NCBI RefSeq assembly: GCF_019320115.1
Contig: NC_089582.1
Location: 119,062,657 to 119,126,656, forward strand
From: Miscanthus floridulus
Lineage: Eukaryota; Streptophyta; Magnoliopsida; Poales; Poaceae
Length of the DNA: 64,000 nt
Direction of reading: 5' to 3'
The notes below the pieces were generated by a model. It was given only the letters and a program-made list of their open reading frames with translations, was not told the DNA's origin and made no database searches. The position numbers were made by a program, and so were the translations under genes. Shown in pieces: positions 12,102-22,301 of this stretch. How positions within the stretch are numbered: position 1 is the first letter of the stretch; every line of letters begins with the position of its first letter.

Positions 12102-13220
12102 CTACACATAGTAGTTTTTGGCCAGGAAGGTCCTAAGCCAAAGGGCCCTGTGGATATCACTCATGTTCATAAAGCCCCTGCCTTGGGCCTTATTGTCCAG
12201 GAGGAAGGTGTAGGCAACAATAAGTGCCTCCTCACTAAAGCCAGGCATCTCCATCACAGCAAGATACAGATTGGCATCAACATGGGTAGGTCCAGTCTCC
12301 CTAAGAGCATTGGCCACATTGTTCACAGCATCTGACATGTTAGTCAACATGAGCATCTCCTCCTTAGAGAAGTTCCCTCTCTTCCTCTTTGGGCCAGCAG
12401 CTAAGGAGGTAGGAAGTAGTTCAGTGGCCTTGCTATCCCCTCCCTATTCACTGGGAACTGTGGTGTGGGTCAAAGGAGGACCATCAGCCTTAGCACCAAC
12501 ACTGTCAGCCTGGTTCTACCCTAAGGCTTCACCAGACCCAAGTGCAAACTTGCCTATGGCCATGGCATTAGCAAAGATAGCCTCCATCTCAGTGTAGAAC
12601 CTAATAGGGCAGTTAAGAAACTCTGCATCTTTAGGATGGTCCTGCAGGGTTGGGCAAATGTAGTTTAAGAAAGGCAAATGTAGGTAGTCAAGGCAAAGAC
12701 GAGATCAAATTACTACCTTGTAGTGGGCAAGGTAGTGCTCTTGCTCAAGCATGATAGCATGAGCCTGGTCATCCCAAAGAGCACCACTAAGGTCCTTCAG
12801 CTTGCTCACCCTAGCCCATTTCTGCCTCCACTTCCTCAAGTGGTTGTACACTTGAGTTAGGCTAACAACCTCCCCACAGAACAGCTTGAGGGCTTTGGCC
12901 ACAGAATTCACATCTTTGTTCTTGAAAACCTTGTCAGGCCTGCTACCATTACTAACAAGGGCAGCCATCCTCCTTAGCACAAAGCCAGAGGTGGTGTTGG
13001 TCCACCTCATTGCCCTCATAGCCCAATTCCCAGCCACAGGAGCAGCAACATCAACAGGGTTTGCTACACCTAGAGCAGCACCAGCACCAGCACTAGCTAC
13101 AACAGGGGCAGCAGCACTAGCACCAGCACCAGCTACAATAGGGGCAGAACCACCATTGATGAGCTGCTCTATCACTGAAGTACCAGCAACAAACCCACCC
13201 TCAAATGCACCTGAATCCAT
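12102..13220 (-). pseudogene. Harbinger-associated Myb/SANT-like DNA-binding protein (second ORF)
   Basis: Exon 1 runs 13,220-12,717 and starts MDSGAFEGGFVAGTSVIEQL. An Ala-rich linker follows, then a Myb/SANT-like block from MRWTNTTSGFVLRRMAALVS to LWDDQAHAIMLEQEHYLAHY. A GTAGTA donor at 12,716 joins a CCCTGCAG acceptor, giving exon 2 (12,641-12,102), which opens DHPKDAEFLNCPIRFYTEME. Exon 2 has two in-frame TAG stops (near 12,518 and 12,447). In PIF/Harbinger elements this partner binds DNA and helps the transposase reach the nucleus and the element ends. The domain call is from family resemblance; the breaks are read directly. Confidence 0.75.
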
Positions 13221-13483
13221 CCTAGGGTTGGCATGTAATAAAATCAACAACAGAATGAATCAAGAATAGACTGACAACAATATTAACAGTTGTATGAATA
13301 AACAACAGACTAACAGATCATGAAGAACATAATGATTCAAGAACAGACTGATAGTAAGATTAATAACAGAATAAATGAAGCATAAAATTGGTCTCAACTT
13401 TGTCCACCAAATTATTACATCACCATGACACATACATGAGTTCCATAGCTGGGTACAGAAGCTAAATTCAAGAACATATTACA

Positions 13484-14598
13484 TCAAATAGTGTTTGTTC
13501 CCCTCCCTTCCCACATAGCATTGCAAATGGCATCCCTTATTTTAGCCATGTCAACAGAGTCTTGGTCCAGATGGGCTGGGGGCAGGTTGGTTGGATCAGC
13601 AAAAGCAGTAAAACCTTCCTCATCAGGCACAACTTCATCAATGCCAAAACCTAGGATCCAGTTATGCAAAATGGCATAGGCAACTATAAGCTTCACTTGT
13701 GTCCTATACTTGTGGAAGGATTTGTTGTCCAAGATCCTAAACCTACCCTTCAGTGCACCTATAGCCCTCTCCACAGTCACTCTAAGTGATGAGTGCCTAA
13801 AGTTGTAGAGCTTCCTTGCATTGGTGGGCCTGTTCCTTGGGCCATACTCAGACAAATGGTACCTAACCCCCCTATAGGGAGGTAGGAAACCATTTTTGCT
13901 TGCATACCCAGCATCTACCAAGAACATTTTACCTACACAAGACATCTACTATGAGAGTGTGTGTTAATAGGCCATGGAATATATAATTAGTGTTGGTGTG
14001 CAATTACCTTCTGGCAAACTCAAGCCATCTTCCCTGGCTACAGCATCTGCCAAAACAGTTGCATCATGGGCAAAGCCCTCCCAGCCAGCTAGGACATAAG
14101 TGAATTTCATATCACAATTCACAGCTACCATCACATTTTGGGTGGGATCCTTTTTTCCTACCCTTGAAAGCTTGTTGAATGCGCCTAGGAACCCTTGCTA
14201 GGAAATGAGTGTCATCTATAAAGCCAATGACATCCTAAAAAGCATGGGTCAGTCATTGCAATAGGTCTAATGTAACTAATGAACCCAGGGTATACAATTA
14301 CCTTAAAATATGGATTCCATGTATGGCTTCTAAGAATCTTTGGGTGAGTGGTAGTGCTAGCTGGCTTTATCATTTTATTCCTAAGCTCACCCATAGCATA
14401 CAACACCTGATGGAAGTGCTTGTGGACAGTTTGGATGGACCTCCTAAAGGACTGGTGGACAACCCTAAATCTTTGGTTGTGCCCTACAACATGTAAAAAC
14501 ATGGCAACCTGCTCTTCTACTGACACCCCCTCCCTATCCGTGACAAGACTCCTCTCTCTAAAAGTTCTCACTAACTTAAAAAAGTAGCTCTCTTCATC
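13484..14598 (-). pseudogene. PIF/Harbinger DDE transposase, one frameshift
   Basis: Exons: 14,598-14,302 (DEESYFFKLVRTFRERSLVT, then EGVSVEEQVAMFLHVVGHNQ), 14,234-14,008 and 13,932-13,484. All junctions are GT..AG and in phase. The catalytic triad is visible: FIDDTHF and AHDATVL supply the two Asp, and VERAIGALKGRF supplies Glu. An A-run near 14,150 (encoding GRKK) carries one extra base, so the frame is lost in the middle exon. A likely upstream exon begins at 14,828 (MDLSLSHDMLCRK) but its donor is unclear. The family nicks and moves elements with short TIRs and 3-bp target duplications. Confidence 0.88.
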
Positions 14599-15228
14599 CT
14601 AATCATAAAAATACACTATGAATCAGTGGAGTTGTATATCATTCTTAGTGTTCTCTGTCCGTGCTATTCATTTTCATCCCTAATCAGGGCTAGTGCTATA
14701 GGATCAGGCAGTGAGGTTTCAGGTTCAGGGGTTTTCCTTTTCAGCCTAGTGGATACAAAGGAAACCATAACAATAGTCAAGGCAGCTGCCTTCCTACACA
14801 GCATGTCATGGCTCAAAGACAGATCCATCTACAAGCATATAAAAATGTAACATGATTTTAGCTTAATGTACCCTGCTAGGCATCAACATGAATGTGAAAT
14901 GAATGTATATGAACAAAAGCACGGCTGCATCTTGTATGTGATGCCTCCTAGTGCTAAATTTGGACAACATCATCGACCAATGACGGAACAAAAAACTCAG
15001 AGCAATAGTAATCAGAAACAAATCAACATCCCTAACAGATCAAGAACAGCAAGGTACAAGTAACACTAACAACTGCATCAAATAGTTATGAACAGCAAGG
15101 TACAATACTAATCTAAAACAGATCAACAACCCTAACAGATCACGAACCCAATAGATCAAAAACAGCAAGGTACAAGTAACCCTAATAAGAGCATGAAGCA
15201 GTTATAACAAGTATGAAACCCTAACAGA

Positions 15229-15610
15229 TCATGAACAACAACGAACAAGAAACCCTAAGAACTTCAAGAAGCACCACAAAAATGAAGATTGGGGGTCGAT
15301 TTCACCTTGGCTCGGGGTCCAAACAACGGAGAGGAGGCAGATCTGGAAGTAGAGGATGCAGATCGGAAAGAAGACGAAGCAGATGTGGACGGAGAAGAAG
15401 AGGAACACCACCACCATGGAGTCCCAGCAGCCGCCGGAGTGGGGACGCGGCGAAGAACCTCGGCGCCGGTGACCGAACCCACAACCAGCCGGAGGTCGTC
15501 GATGCCGCCATGCACCACCACTCACCGCCGGTCTCTCACGAGGGAGGTGGAAGAGCAAGCACCGAGTGGAAGAAGGTGAGAGTGGAGAGTGGGAACCCGT
15601 ATATAAATGG
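15229..15610 (-). promoter_or_regulatory. Putative 5' leader and promoter of the Harbinger transposase gene
   Basis: A GC-rich segment at the upstream side of the minus-strand gene. A TATA-like TTTATATA lies at 15,607-15,600. Downstream is a possible first exon ending at a CCAAG/GTGAAA donor near 15,303. Long frames are open on both strands because of GC richness, so no protein is assigned. Confidence 0.4.
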
Positions 15611-15962
15611 CGACGAAATCGCTGCCATTTCGCTTCGCGCGCGGCGGCTAGAGCGGGAGCGGGGAGCGGGGACGCGCGTGGAGAAGTTTCCCCTTCTCGC
15701 CAGAGCCCGCGCGAGCCACCCCACCGCCGCCCAAAATCGCCTACGTGCGCCGCCACGAGCTTGGCTCCAAAGAAACGAGGGTTTTGGTCGTTTCCAGAGG
15801 GCCAGGCGGAGAGGGCGTTTTGGCTTTGGGAAGCCAGGCTCGCTCGCGGGCCACGACCACAAACATGGCAAGTTGCAGCCCACGGACACAGCCGGGCCTC
15901 CGGGCCAGGGTCGCAAACGCGCCCTACGTAACTACTCCAGACTGGGTTTACCGTTTACCAGT

Positions 15963-16086
15963 TTGTTCGGCTGAGCAAGTTCAGTTTGTCTTTTCTAGCT
16001 GGAGCAATATTTTTCTCTCATAAAATTTTAGCCTAAACAGTGTTTTTAATATAAACAGTGCTTTATTTTATCTCAGCCGAACAATC
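15963..16086. mobile_element. MITE, GTTCGGCTGA-type ends
   Basis: Left TTTGTTCGGCTGAG is inverted at the right as CTCAGCCGAACAA. The AT-rich interior has CTCTCATAAAATTTTAGCC. It inserted about 40 bp beyond the Harbinger right edge. Confidence 0.7.
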
Positions 16087-16512
16087 TGTACCTAACTACT
16101 CCCCTATCCCATAATAATCGCACTTGTATAATTCGAGGTGGCAAATTACGTAGTAGTACAGCTAAAGTTTTTTTTGAAACAAGACGTCGAAAACACAGAC
16201 GCCGAAGCACGGAGCAGAACAGGGAACAGAGGACACGTGCTGCAGTGCAAAAACGAGTGGACGAGAACATCCGCACACCATCCTTTCCTCTTTTTTTATA
16301 TTTTTTATTTACAAGTCGACTTTCCGTTGGTCCCACGCTCATCCACAAACTTTTGTCCACTACTCCTACGGGTGTTCGATTGGTACAGATTTCAATAGTA
16401 ACTCGGCTGTTTTTGGTTGATTCAACAGTATTTTATGAGAGAGAATAAACTGAAATAATTCTAGACCAGACCAGATTACAAAATTTGAACCGTAGAAGTG
16501 TAAATATTTTAG

Positions 16513-16770
16513 GATGCAGGGAGTATTAATAGTACCTATGTCAAAAAAGAATGTAATTCTAGATTTAGAATTAACAAAACTTTCTCTAGTTTGACCTATT
16601 TTATAGAAAAAAATACCAACATTTATTATGTCTCTATATAGATTTACTATAAAAATATATCTTATATTGAATCTAATGATAATAATTTGATATAAAATTT
16701 GTTAGTACTTTGCTGTACACAGATGGTTAAAGTTGAAATTGTTTTGCATTTTTTTTGGACGGAGTATTAC
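16513..16770. mobile_element. Stowaway-like MITE, degenerate
   Basis: The left end GCAGGGAGTATTAATAG and right end GGACGGAGTATTACTA are imperfect inverted partners of the CTCCCTCC/GGAGGGAG class. The interior is AT-rich with TTTGACC and TCTATATAG words usual for the class. It lies upstream of the cyclophilin gene. Confidence 0.6.
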
Positions 16771-17123
16771 TATATTATGATTTATATGCGGTTTGATGAG
16801 CCTGAAGTAATGGGCCGCAGTGCTATAAAGGTAAGTTTTGGGCCCAGTCATGCATGTTGTCTTGAGGGATGGAAAATTCAGGCCCATGAGTTCACGGAGA
16901 CTGCCTGACGTGCAATCGAACCAACCAAATCCAGGCCCGCTCATCGAAGAAAAGAAAAAAAAAGGGAATTAAAAACAAAAGAGGAGAGGCCCGGTCTGCC
17001 GGAGCGGAGGGTGCCGATCCCGTCGCCGCCGCTACCCCGTCAATCGCGAGCAGCTCCTTCCGGATTCGCACCGAGCTCTCGACGATTTGATGAGATAGAA
17101 GGCTAAACCATCCGGGCATCGCT

Positions 17124-19886
17124 ATGCTGCGGAAGGCCGTCGTCGCCTTCTTCGCCTGCGCCGCCCTGTACCTCGCCTTCTCCGCCTACTCCCGTCGCCA
17201 GGTGTGGCTTTCCGCTCTCCAGTTTGTCTGGTTAGGTTCGGTCGTTAAGATGTCTGACTGATTATACTCAGTTTTTTTAAGATAGTTCAGATCGATTAGT
17301 GTGTCGAATCGAGATGCAACGCTGAAGGGGGAATTTAGTGGATCTCTCTGTGCCGGGATCGCTTTATCCTGTAGGGATTCGAGCTCTAGCTGTTCGTAGT
17401 AGCATTTTTGCAATGTGATGTCACTAAGTAATTTTAGGGAGCTGGTTCCCCTGTCGGCGGTACTTTTGCAGTGGATGTGGTAAGGCATACATGCGATTTG
17501 TTTTTCTACCTTGTCGATGCCATTATCTTTACTGCTGAATTGTGTCGTCGTGTGGCTTGGCTCCAGCATTGGAACTATCATGTGTATTCATCTAGTCATG
17601 TTGCGTGACATTTTGAATGATGCATAATACGTATTTATTTCTTTATTACCCAAGACACTGGAGATGCATTGTATGTACTATTCCCTCCGTTCCAAATTAT
17701 AAGACGTTTTGGCTTTTCTAAATTCATAGCTTTTGCCACGCACCTAGATATATGTAATGTCTAGATACATAGTAAAAGCTATGAATCTAGAAATGCCAAA
17801 ACGTCTATAATTTGGGATGGAGGAAGTACTATGGCACTTTATTAGAGAAAATCAAAGGAAAAAAAGGAACTACTGTGACAGTACTGTGATGAATGCTATG
17901 GATTTCAAAAGATTTATCTTATCTTTTTTCTCATGTTGCACAGAGCATTGCAGAGGTTCAATTACCAGCAGTTACTCACAGGGTCTACCTAGATGTAGAA
18001 ATTGATGGCCAACACATAGGTATATTGCAATTAACAGCACATTGTTGGGTGTTTCAATGGAAATCTTTGGTCACCTATTGCTTGCAATATTTCTTCATGT
18101 TTCATTACTCTTAACCATAATTACATTGTTGGCTTAATTCTTGATTGACCCAATCCCCTAATTGCAGGTAGAATCGTTATTGGTCTCTATGGGGAGGTTG
18201 TTCCAAAAACAGTTGGTATTCTTATTATACTTCTCTTTTTCCAGCATCTTCTTTTATTGATTTTGATTTTCAAAGTTTGTGTCTTTGCACAGCTGGTGCT
18301 TCTTGTGCTTCTGTTCTAGACTCTTGACACGTGGCATAGTCATGAACTCACGCATTTGTGAGTTTCTCCATTGTTTTGGTTAAAAGTTACCCTGTTCGAA
18401 GAAGTAGAAGAAGTTTAGTTGATACATATCGATTTCTTCCATCCTTCTGTTCCTGTCAGTGTGCTGTTTTGTGTGGTTAATGAAGAATTGAAGATCTAAT
18501 TGTTAGCACTCTTCCTATTTTCATGATTTCGATTATATATGCCTAATGGATTTTTTTTCTTGAAAGAAGAATTTCTTGGCTGAGACCAACCTCACTGCTT
18601 CAAACTTACAATTATCCTGTCGAAGTTATTTTTTGCAACATATATGAAATAAAATTGCCTTTACAGATTATAGTTCACCTACTAAATTTCTTTGTTCTAC
18701 ACTTTGCAGAAAACTTTAGGGCCCTTTGTACAGGTATTTTCTCCATGGCTTATTTTGTTGCCACCAAAATCTCACCTGAGCTGATCGTTCATGTCCATTT
18801 GTTCATCATTTCAGGTGAAAAGGGTGTCAGGTCCAATGGCAAACCTCTTCATTATAAAGGAACACCGTTCCATCGTATTATCCCTGGCTTCATGATTCAG
18901 GGTGGTGACATAGTTAGAGGCGACGGGAAAGGAAGCGAGTCTATATATGGAGGCATCTTCCCAGATGAAAATTTCACTGTAAAACATACACATCCAGGTG
19001 CGATTGTTCAGCTAGTGAACTTTATCATCCAGTTTGCACTTTGCGTTTGTTGAAGTTCTTGTGTACTTAGTTACACATTTATTTTCAAGGAAACCACCAC
19101 TATTTTATTTGACACTAGTGATGCTATCTATTAAAGACTATGCAACTTTTAGTTGATGACATCCTTTTTAGATTACAACAGGGTCTGGTTTCTGATTTGA
19201 TTCACTATTTAGCTACACCTGATTTCAAGAAAACTATGTACCAGAGACCTACTGAGTTGTTTGTCGGCAACAAGTTTAAATATTCTGGTGTTTTTCCTGG
19301 TCGTATTTGGCTTATAAGCCATGGCTTATCAGCCAACGAACAATATTTTTCTTCACACCAAACCAGCCAACAATACTTTCAGCCATGGCTTATAAGCCAA
19401 ACAAGCCCAAAGGAACGGGGTGTATATTTCTTTCATCCTGACTTGGTTGGCAATTAGTCAGTGTGGCCAAATCTTGAATCTGTGTTTGATCTTCTGACAG
19501 GTATCTATCTGAAAATTATTAAATTAGAATGGTCATTTCCAACTCTACCCCTGCTTTGCTGTCTTGCAGGGGTTGTTGCTATGGCGAATTCTGGACTTGA
19601 TTCCAATGGATCCCAGTTTTACATAACTACTATCAAGACAAGCTGGTGAGTTGTGTTACACACCAAGTCTCACCAGTGATTAACTTAGAAGCTGCAGCTC
19701 CTGAAATGGTAGCTTTGTAGGTTGGATGGGGAGCATGTTGTCTTCGGCAGGGTGATCCAGGGAATGGATACCGTGTACGCCATTGAAGGGGGTGCTGGGA
19801 CTTACAATGGCAAGCCAAGGAAGAAGGCGGTGATCACTGACTCTGGTGAGATACCCAAGGAGAAATGGGGTGATCAGGAAGCATAG
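17124..19886 (+). CDS. Membrane-anchored cyclophilin (peptidyl-prolyl cis-trans isomerase), CYP21-1-like
   Basis: Seven exons: 17,124-17,201; 17,944-18,019; 18,168-18,215; 18,710-18,733; 18,815-18,997; 19,570-19,645; 19,721-19,886. They join in phase to 651 nt, 216 residues. Residues 1-26 ([20 protein letters not shown]...) are a hydrophobic signal anchor, so the enzyme should act in the secretory system. The cyclophilin fold follows: [14 protein letters not shown] gives Arg96, Phe101 and Gln104; [14 protein letters not shown] gives Asn143 and Gln152; Trp162 and His167 are present. The position of human CypA Phe113 is Tyr154. The end ...[13 protein letters not shown] resembles Arabidopsis CYP21-1. 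The enzyme isomerises X-Pro bonds during folding. Exon 4 is only 24 nt. Introns 1 and 5 hold MITEs. The gene looks intact. Confidence 0.95.
17680..17828. mobile_element. Stowaway MITE in cyclophilin intron 1
   Basis: Left CCCTCCGTTCCAAATTATAA and right ATAATTTGGGATGGAGGAAG are inverted partners, extended by ACGTTTTGGC / GCCAAAACGT. TA lies at both edges, the Stowaway target. The interior has inverted AAATTCATAGCTTTT / AAAAGCTATGAATCT arms, so the whole element folds as a hairpin. Confidence 0.85.
19298..19409. mobile_element. MITE in cyclophilin intron 5
   Basis: Left TTTGGCTTATAAGCCATGGC is inverted at the right as GCCATGGCTTATAAGCCAAA. It belongs to the same grass MITE group as the copy at 5,623-5,737 (shared CTTATCAGCCAACGAAC word). 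It is intronic, so the reading frame is not affected. Confidence 0.8.
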
Positions 19887-20805
19887 GCTGTTCTCTACTC
19901 CTTGTCACCATGCCATTTTCAAATCAGGCGGCCATATACTTCTTTTTTCCTTGACCTCCATGGCGTGCCACAGTTCAACGAGACTTATAGAATGTTGTAT
20001 ATCGTAGCTAGTTTATGGCCAGTCGAACTGACCCTGATCCCTTGAGTTGTGATGTGGAGACGTGAAAAGTCTTTAGCCAGCTTTGTTACCTTGATACCTG
20101 AATTGCTCATCTTGTGTATGAAATTCGTCTGCTATATATATATAGTACATAAGGACCATTTTTTCCTCCTTCCTTTTTTGTTGAACCTGAACTTATGCTA
20201 GTGGACGCAGTTTAGAGCATCACGCCAAGCACAAACTGAGCATTGAGTTGATTTGGTTTGTGGTGGAATCTGGCCAATCCGGTTTCATCATGTTGGTCTG
20301 AGTGCTCACATTTTCTTAGACGGGAAGAAATAGTTGGTTTAAACCAAACATCTTGGCGCGGATGCTTGCATTTATTGGATAGGAAGAAATCCGGCTGTGT
20401 TTTTAGTGGTGGGTGATGTGCTCTTGGACAATGTGCTTAACGGATGCTTACATTTTCATGATTTAAAATCTTATATGGTGTTTAACGGATTTATTTTAAT
20501 AAGTTACAAAATGAAACCAGATTGAAACCACTTCTAACCGGGCAAGAAGATAATTTAAACGGTATTGAGAGTTGAGGGTGATATGCAATTTATCTGGCTT
20601 TGGAGTTAAGGAGAAAATCTAGCCTTCGAAGAAGATAGTTCAGGGACTTTTTCCTTAATCTAATCATACGGTGAAAACATCTCGCCTATATGGCTGTCGG
20701 CACCGGCGCCCAAAACATCTCGATGATTAGCAGGATAAACAAAATGGTAGGCTGTCACGGGAACACGGCATGAGATGGGCAGAAGACGAGTAAAGACACG
20801 TTTAT
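19887..20805. other. Cyclophilin 3' UTR and intergenic DNA
   Basis: The first about 250 bp after the stop is probably 3' UTR, T-rich, ending near a TATATATATAG run at 20,134. From 20,160 to 20,800 no gene or element edge is recognised. Confidence 0.5.
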
Positions 20806-21230
20806 GCTGAAGGAGCATGTTGCAAACGTATGTTTAAATTGTTTTAGGTGTTTTCAGATGTATGTCGTAAGCGTTTATATCGATGTTGCAAAAGTAGATT
20901 GGGATGATGCACATGTTGCAATGGCTATACACGTATGTTTCAAGTATATGTTTCAAATATTTCATCAGTATCGTACATATGTTGCAAGTGGATGATGCTT
21001 ATACATGTAAGTTGCAAGTGTAATGTTTCAAGTGTTTCATACGTATGTTTCAAGTGTTTTATCTGGATGTTGTATTATGTTTGCAATGATTTTCAAGTGT
21101 TTTATGAGTTTAGACGTACGTTGTAAGTGTTTCAGCTGTTTCGGACATATGTTGCAAATATTTCATCTAAGTGTTGCAAAAGTAGATTCGGTGTTGCGCA
21201 TGTTGCAATGGAACCCAGCTGCTGCAACTA
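20806..21230. repeat. Degenerate TGTTGCAA / TGTTTCAA repeat tract
   Basis: Words of the type ATGTTGCAA, ATGTTTCAAG and GTGTTTCAT recur every about 25-45 bp over 420 bp, interspersed with GTAGATT and ATGTTGCAATGG blocks that occur at both the start and end. Similar tracts are common in grass genomes and usually belong to DNA-transposon ends. The parent element is not identified. Confidence 0.6.
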
Positions 21231-21426
21231 TTGGATGACGTTCGGGCGGCGCAGGGCTGCTGCTAGGGTGCCGTCGAGCGTGTGAGAAACCGAGCGTAGG
21301 CATGAGGGCCCACGCGGTGGAGGCGCGTGAAAAACAGACAGCGCAGGTTCCATTTCTCTTGCGTGCGCGGCACCGCTCGACGCTAGCGCTCTGGATCGGA
21401 CATCAAGTGCTAACAAGTCCGAGGCG

Positions 21427-21531
21427 TGTTCGCTTGAACTTATCAGTCGGCTTATCAGCTAGAATCTACAGTATTTTTCTCTCACAACAAAACAGTTTCA
21501 GCCGGCTTATCAGGCGGCTTTACTATGATCC
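21427..21531. mobile_element. MITE, GTTCGCTTGAACTTATCAG type
   Basis: GTTCGCTTGAACTTATCAGTC at the left pairs loosely with CTTATCAGG...GATCCGAAC at the right. The interior has TATTTTTCTCTCACAAC, as in related copies. Confidence 0.6.
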
Positions 21532-21625
21532 GAACGGGTCCGGCGCGGGCGCTCTTGGCACCGTAAACAAAATGGTGCGCTGTGCCTCGTATATAGTCAA
21601 ATGAAATACAACAACACGATACATC

Positions 21626-21837
21626 CAGGGGCGGATCCAGAACGGGGCTGCGCCCCGGGCTGAGCCCCGGGCTGAGCTGCTGATTCACGTTCAAAACAGT
21701 CTGATCTTGCTTCCTAGGTCTCCTTTTGTCTAATTAAGATCATAGTTTTTTAGGCTAAACACCACATATGTTACAGGGGCTACATGGACTCGTCTCGAGC
21801 TACAGCCCGGGCAGCCCGGGCCCTGAATCCGCCCCTG
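21626..21837. mobile_element. hAT-type MITE with 8-bp target duplication
   Basis: 212 bp. The left end CAGGGGCGGATCCAG and right end CTGAATCCGCCCCTG are inverted. The flanks are GATACATC on both sides (21,618-21,625 and 21,838-21,845), an exact 8-bp duplication as hAT insertion makes. Inside are CCCGGGCTGAGCCCCGGGC-like GC arms. Confidence 0.93.
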
Positions 21838-22029
21838 GATACATCGTAGCATATGCATAACACTCTTGTAAATTTATCGTATTATTGATATTACATTTGC
21901 ACATATACATGCATACATGTAGCTCGCAGACCTGAAAGATCTTACACATATACCATTACAGGATGGTTTATTATTTTATTCAGGGGACAGTAAAAAAGCA
22001 TCGATCCATTCACCGAGAGCAACAGGCAT

Positions 22030-22163
22030 GCAGCCTTGTTTCGGCTTATTCGTTTATCTGACTTATAATTCATGATTTAAATAATATTTTTTTATATTAA
22101 ATTAATTAATAATATTTCCAGTTATGACTTATAAACCAATTGACCCGAAACGAACAGGCTGCA
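22030..22163. mobile_element. MITE with GCAGCC...GGCTGC ends
   Basis: Left GCAGCCTTGTTTCGGCTTAT and right CCCGAAACGAACAGGCTGC are inverted partners around an AT-rich core with TTAATTAATAATA. It lies just downstream of the RNase-like gene. Confidence 0.65.
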
Positions 22164-22301
22164 TGGTGCTCTCGGCCGGCCGGTCGGTTTGACAGAGCAA
22201 ATTAATTAAGCTACTGAGGACTAGCCACGCATGCGGTTGCAAGCCTAGCTAGCGCTTGGAAATTGGAATATATACTTATATAATCGAGTCCGATCCGCTC
22301 A

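Larger units (their letters stand above)
10508..15924 (-). mobile_element. Full-length PIF/Harbinger element with TAC target duplication
   Basis: The left end GGGCGTGTTTGCGCACCTAG and the inverted right end GGGCGCGTTTGCGACCCTGG match at most positions. The flanks are TAC (10,505-10,507 and 15,925-15,927), a 3-bp target duplication as expected for this superfamily, though TWA is commoner. The motif TTGTTTGCGCACCTA recurs just inside the left end (about 10,589). Both coding regions lie on the minus strand: a DDE transposase (13,484-14,598 plus probable upstream exon) and a Myb/SANT-like protein (12,102-13,220). A third domain fragment lies at 11,005-11,366. Stops and a frameshift indicate that this copy is not autonomous now. 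Confidence 0.9.

Noticed and set aside
15231..15974. 247-codon plus-strand frame and overlapping frames on both strands
   Set aside because: GC-rich 5' leader of the Harbinger element; all frames are open there and it crosses the element boundary at 15,924. No domain.
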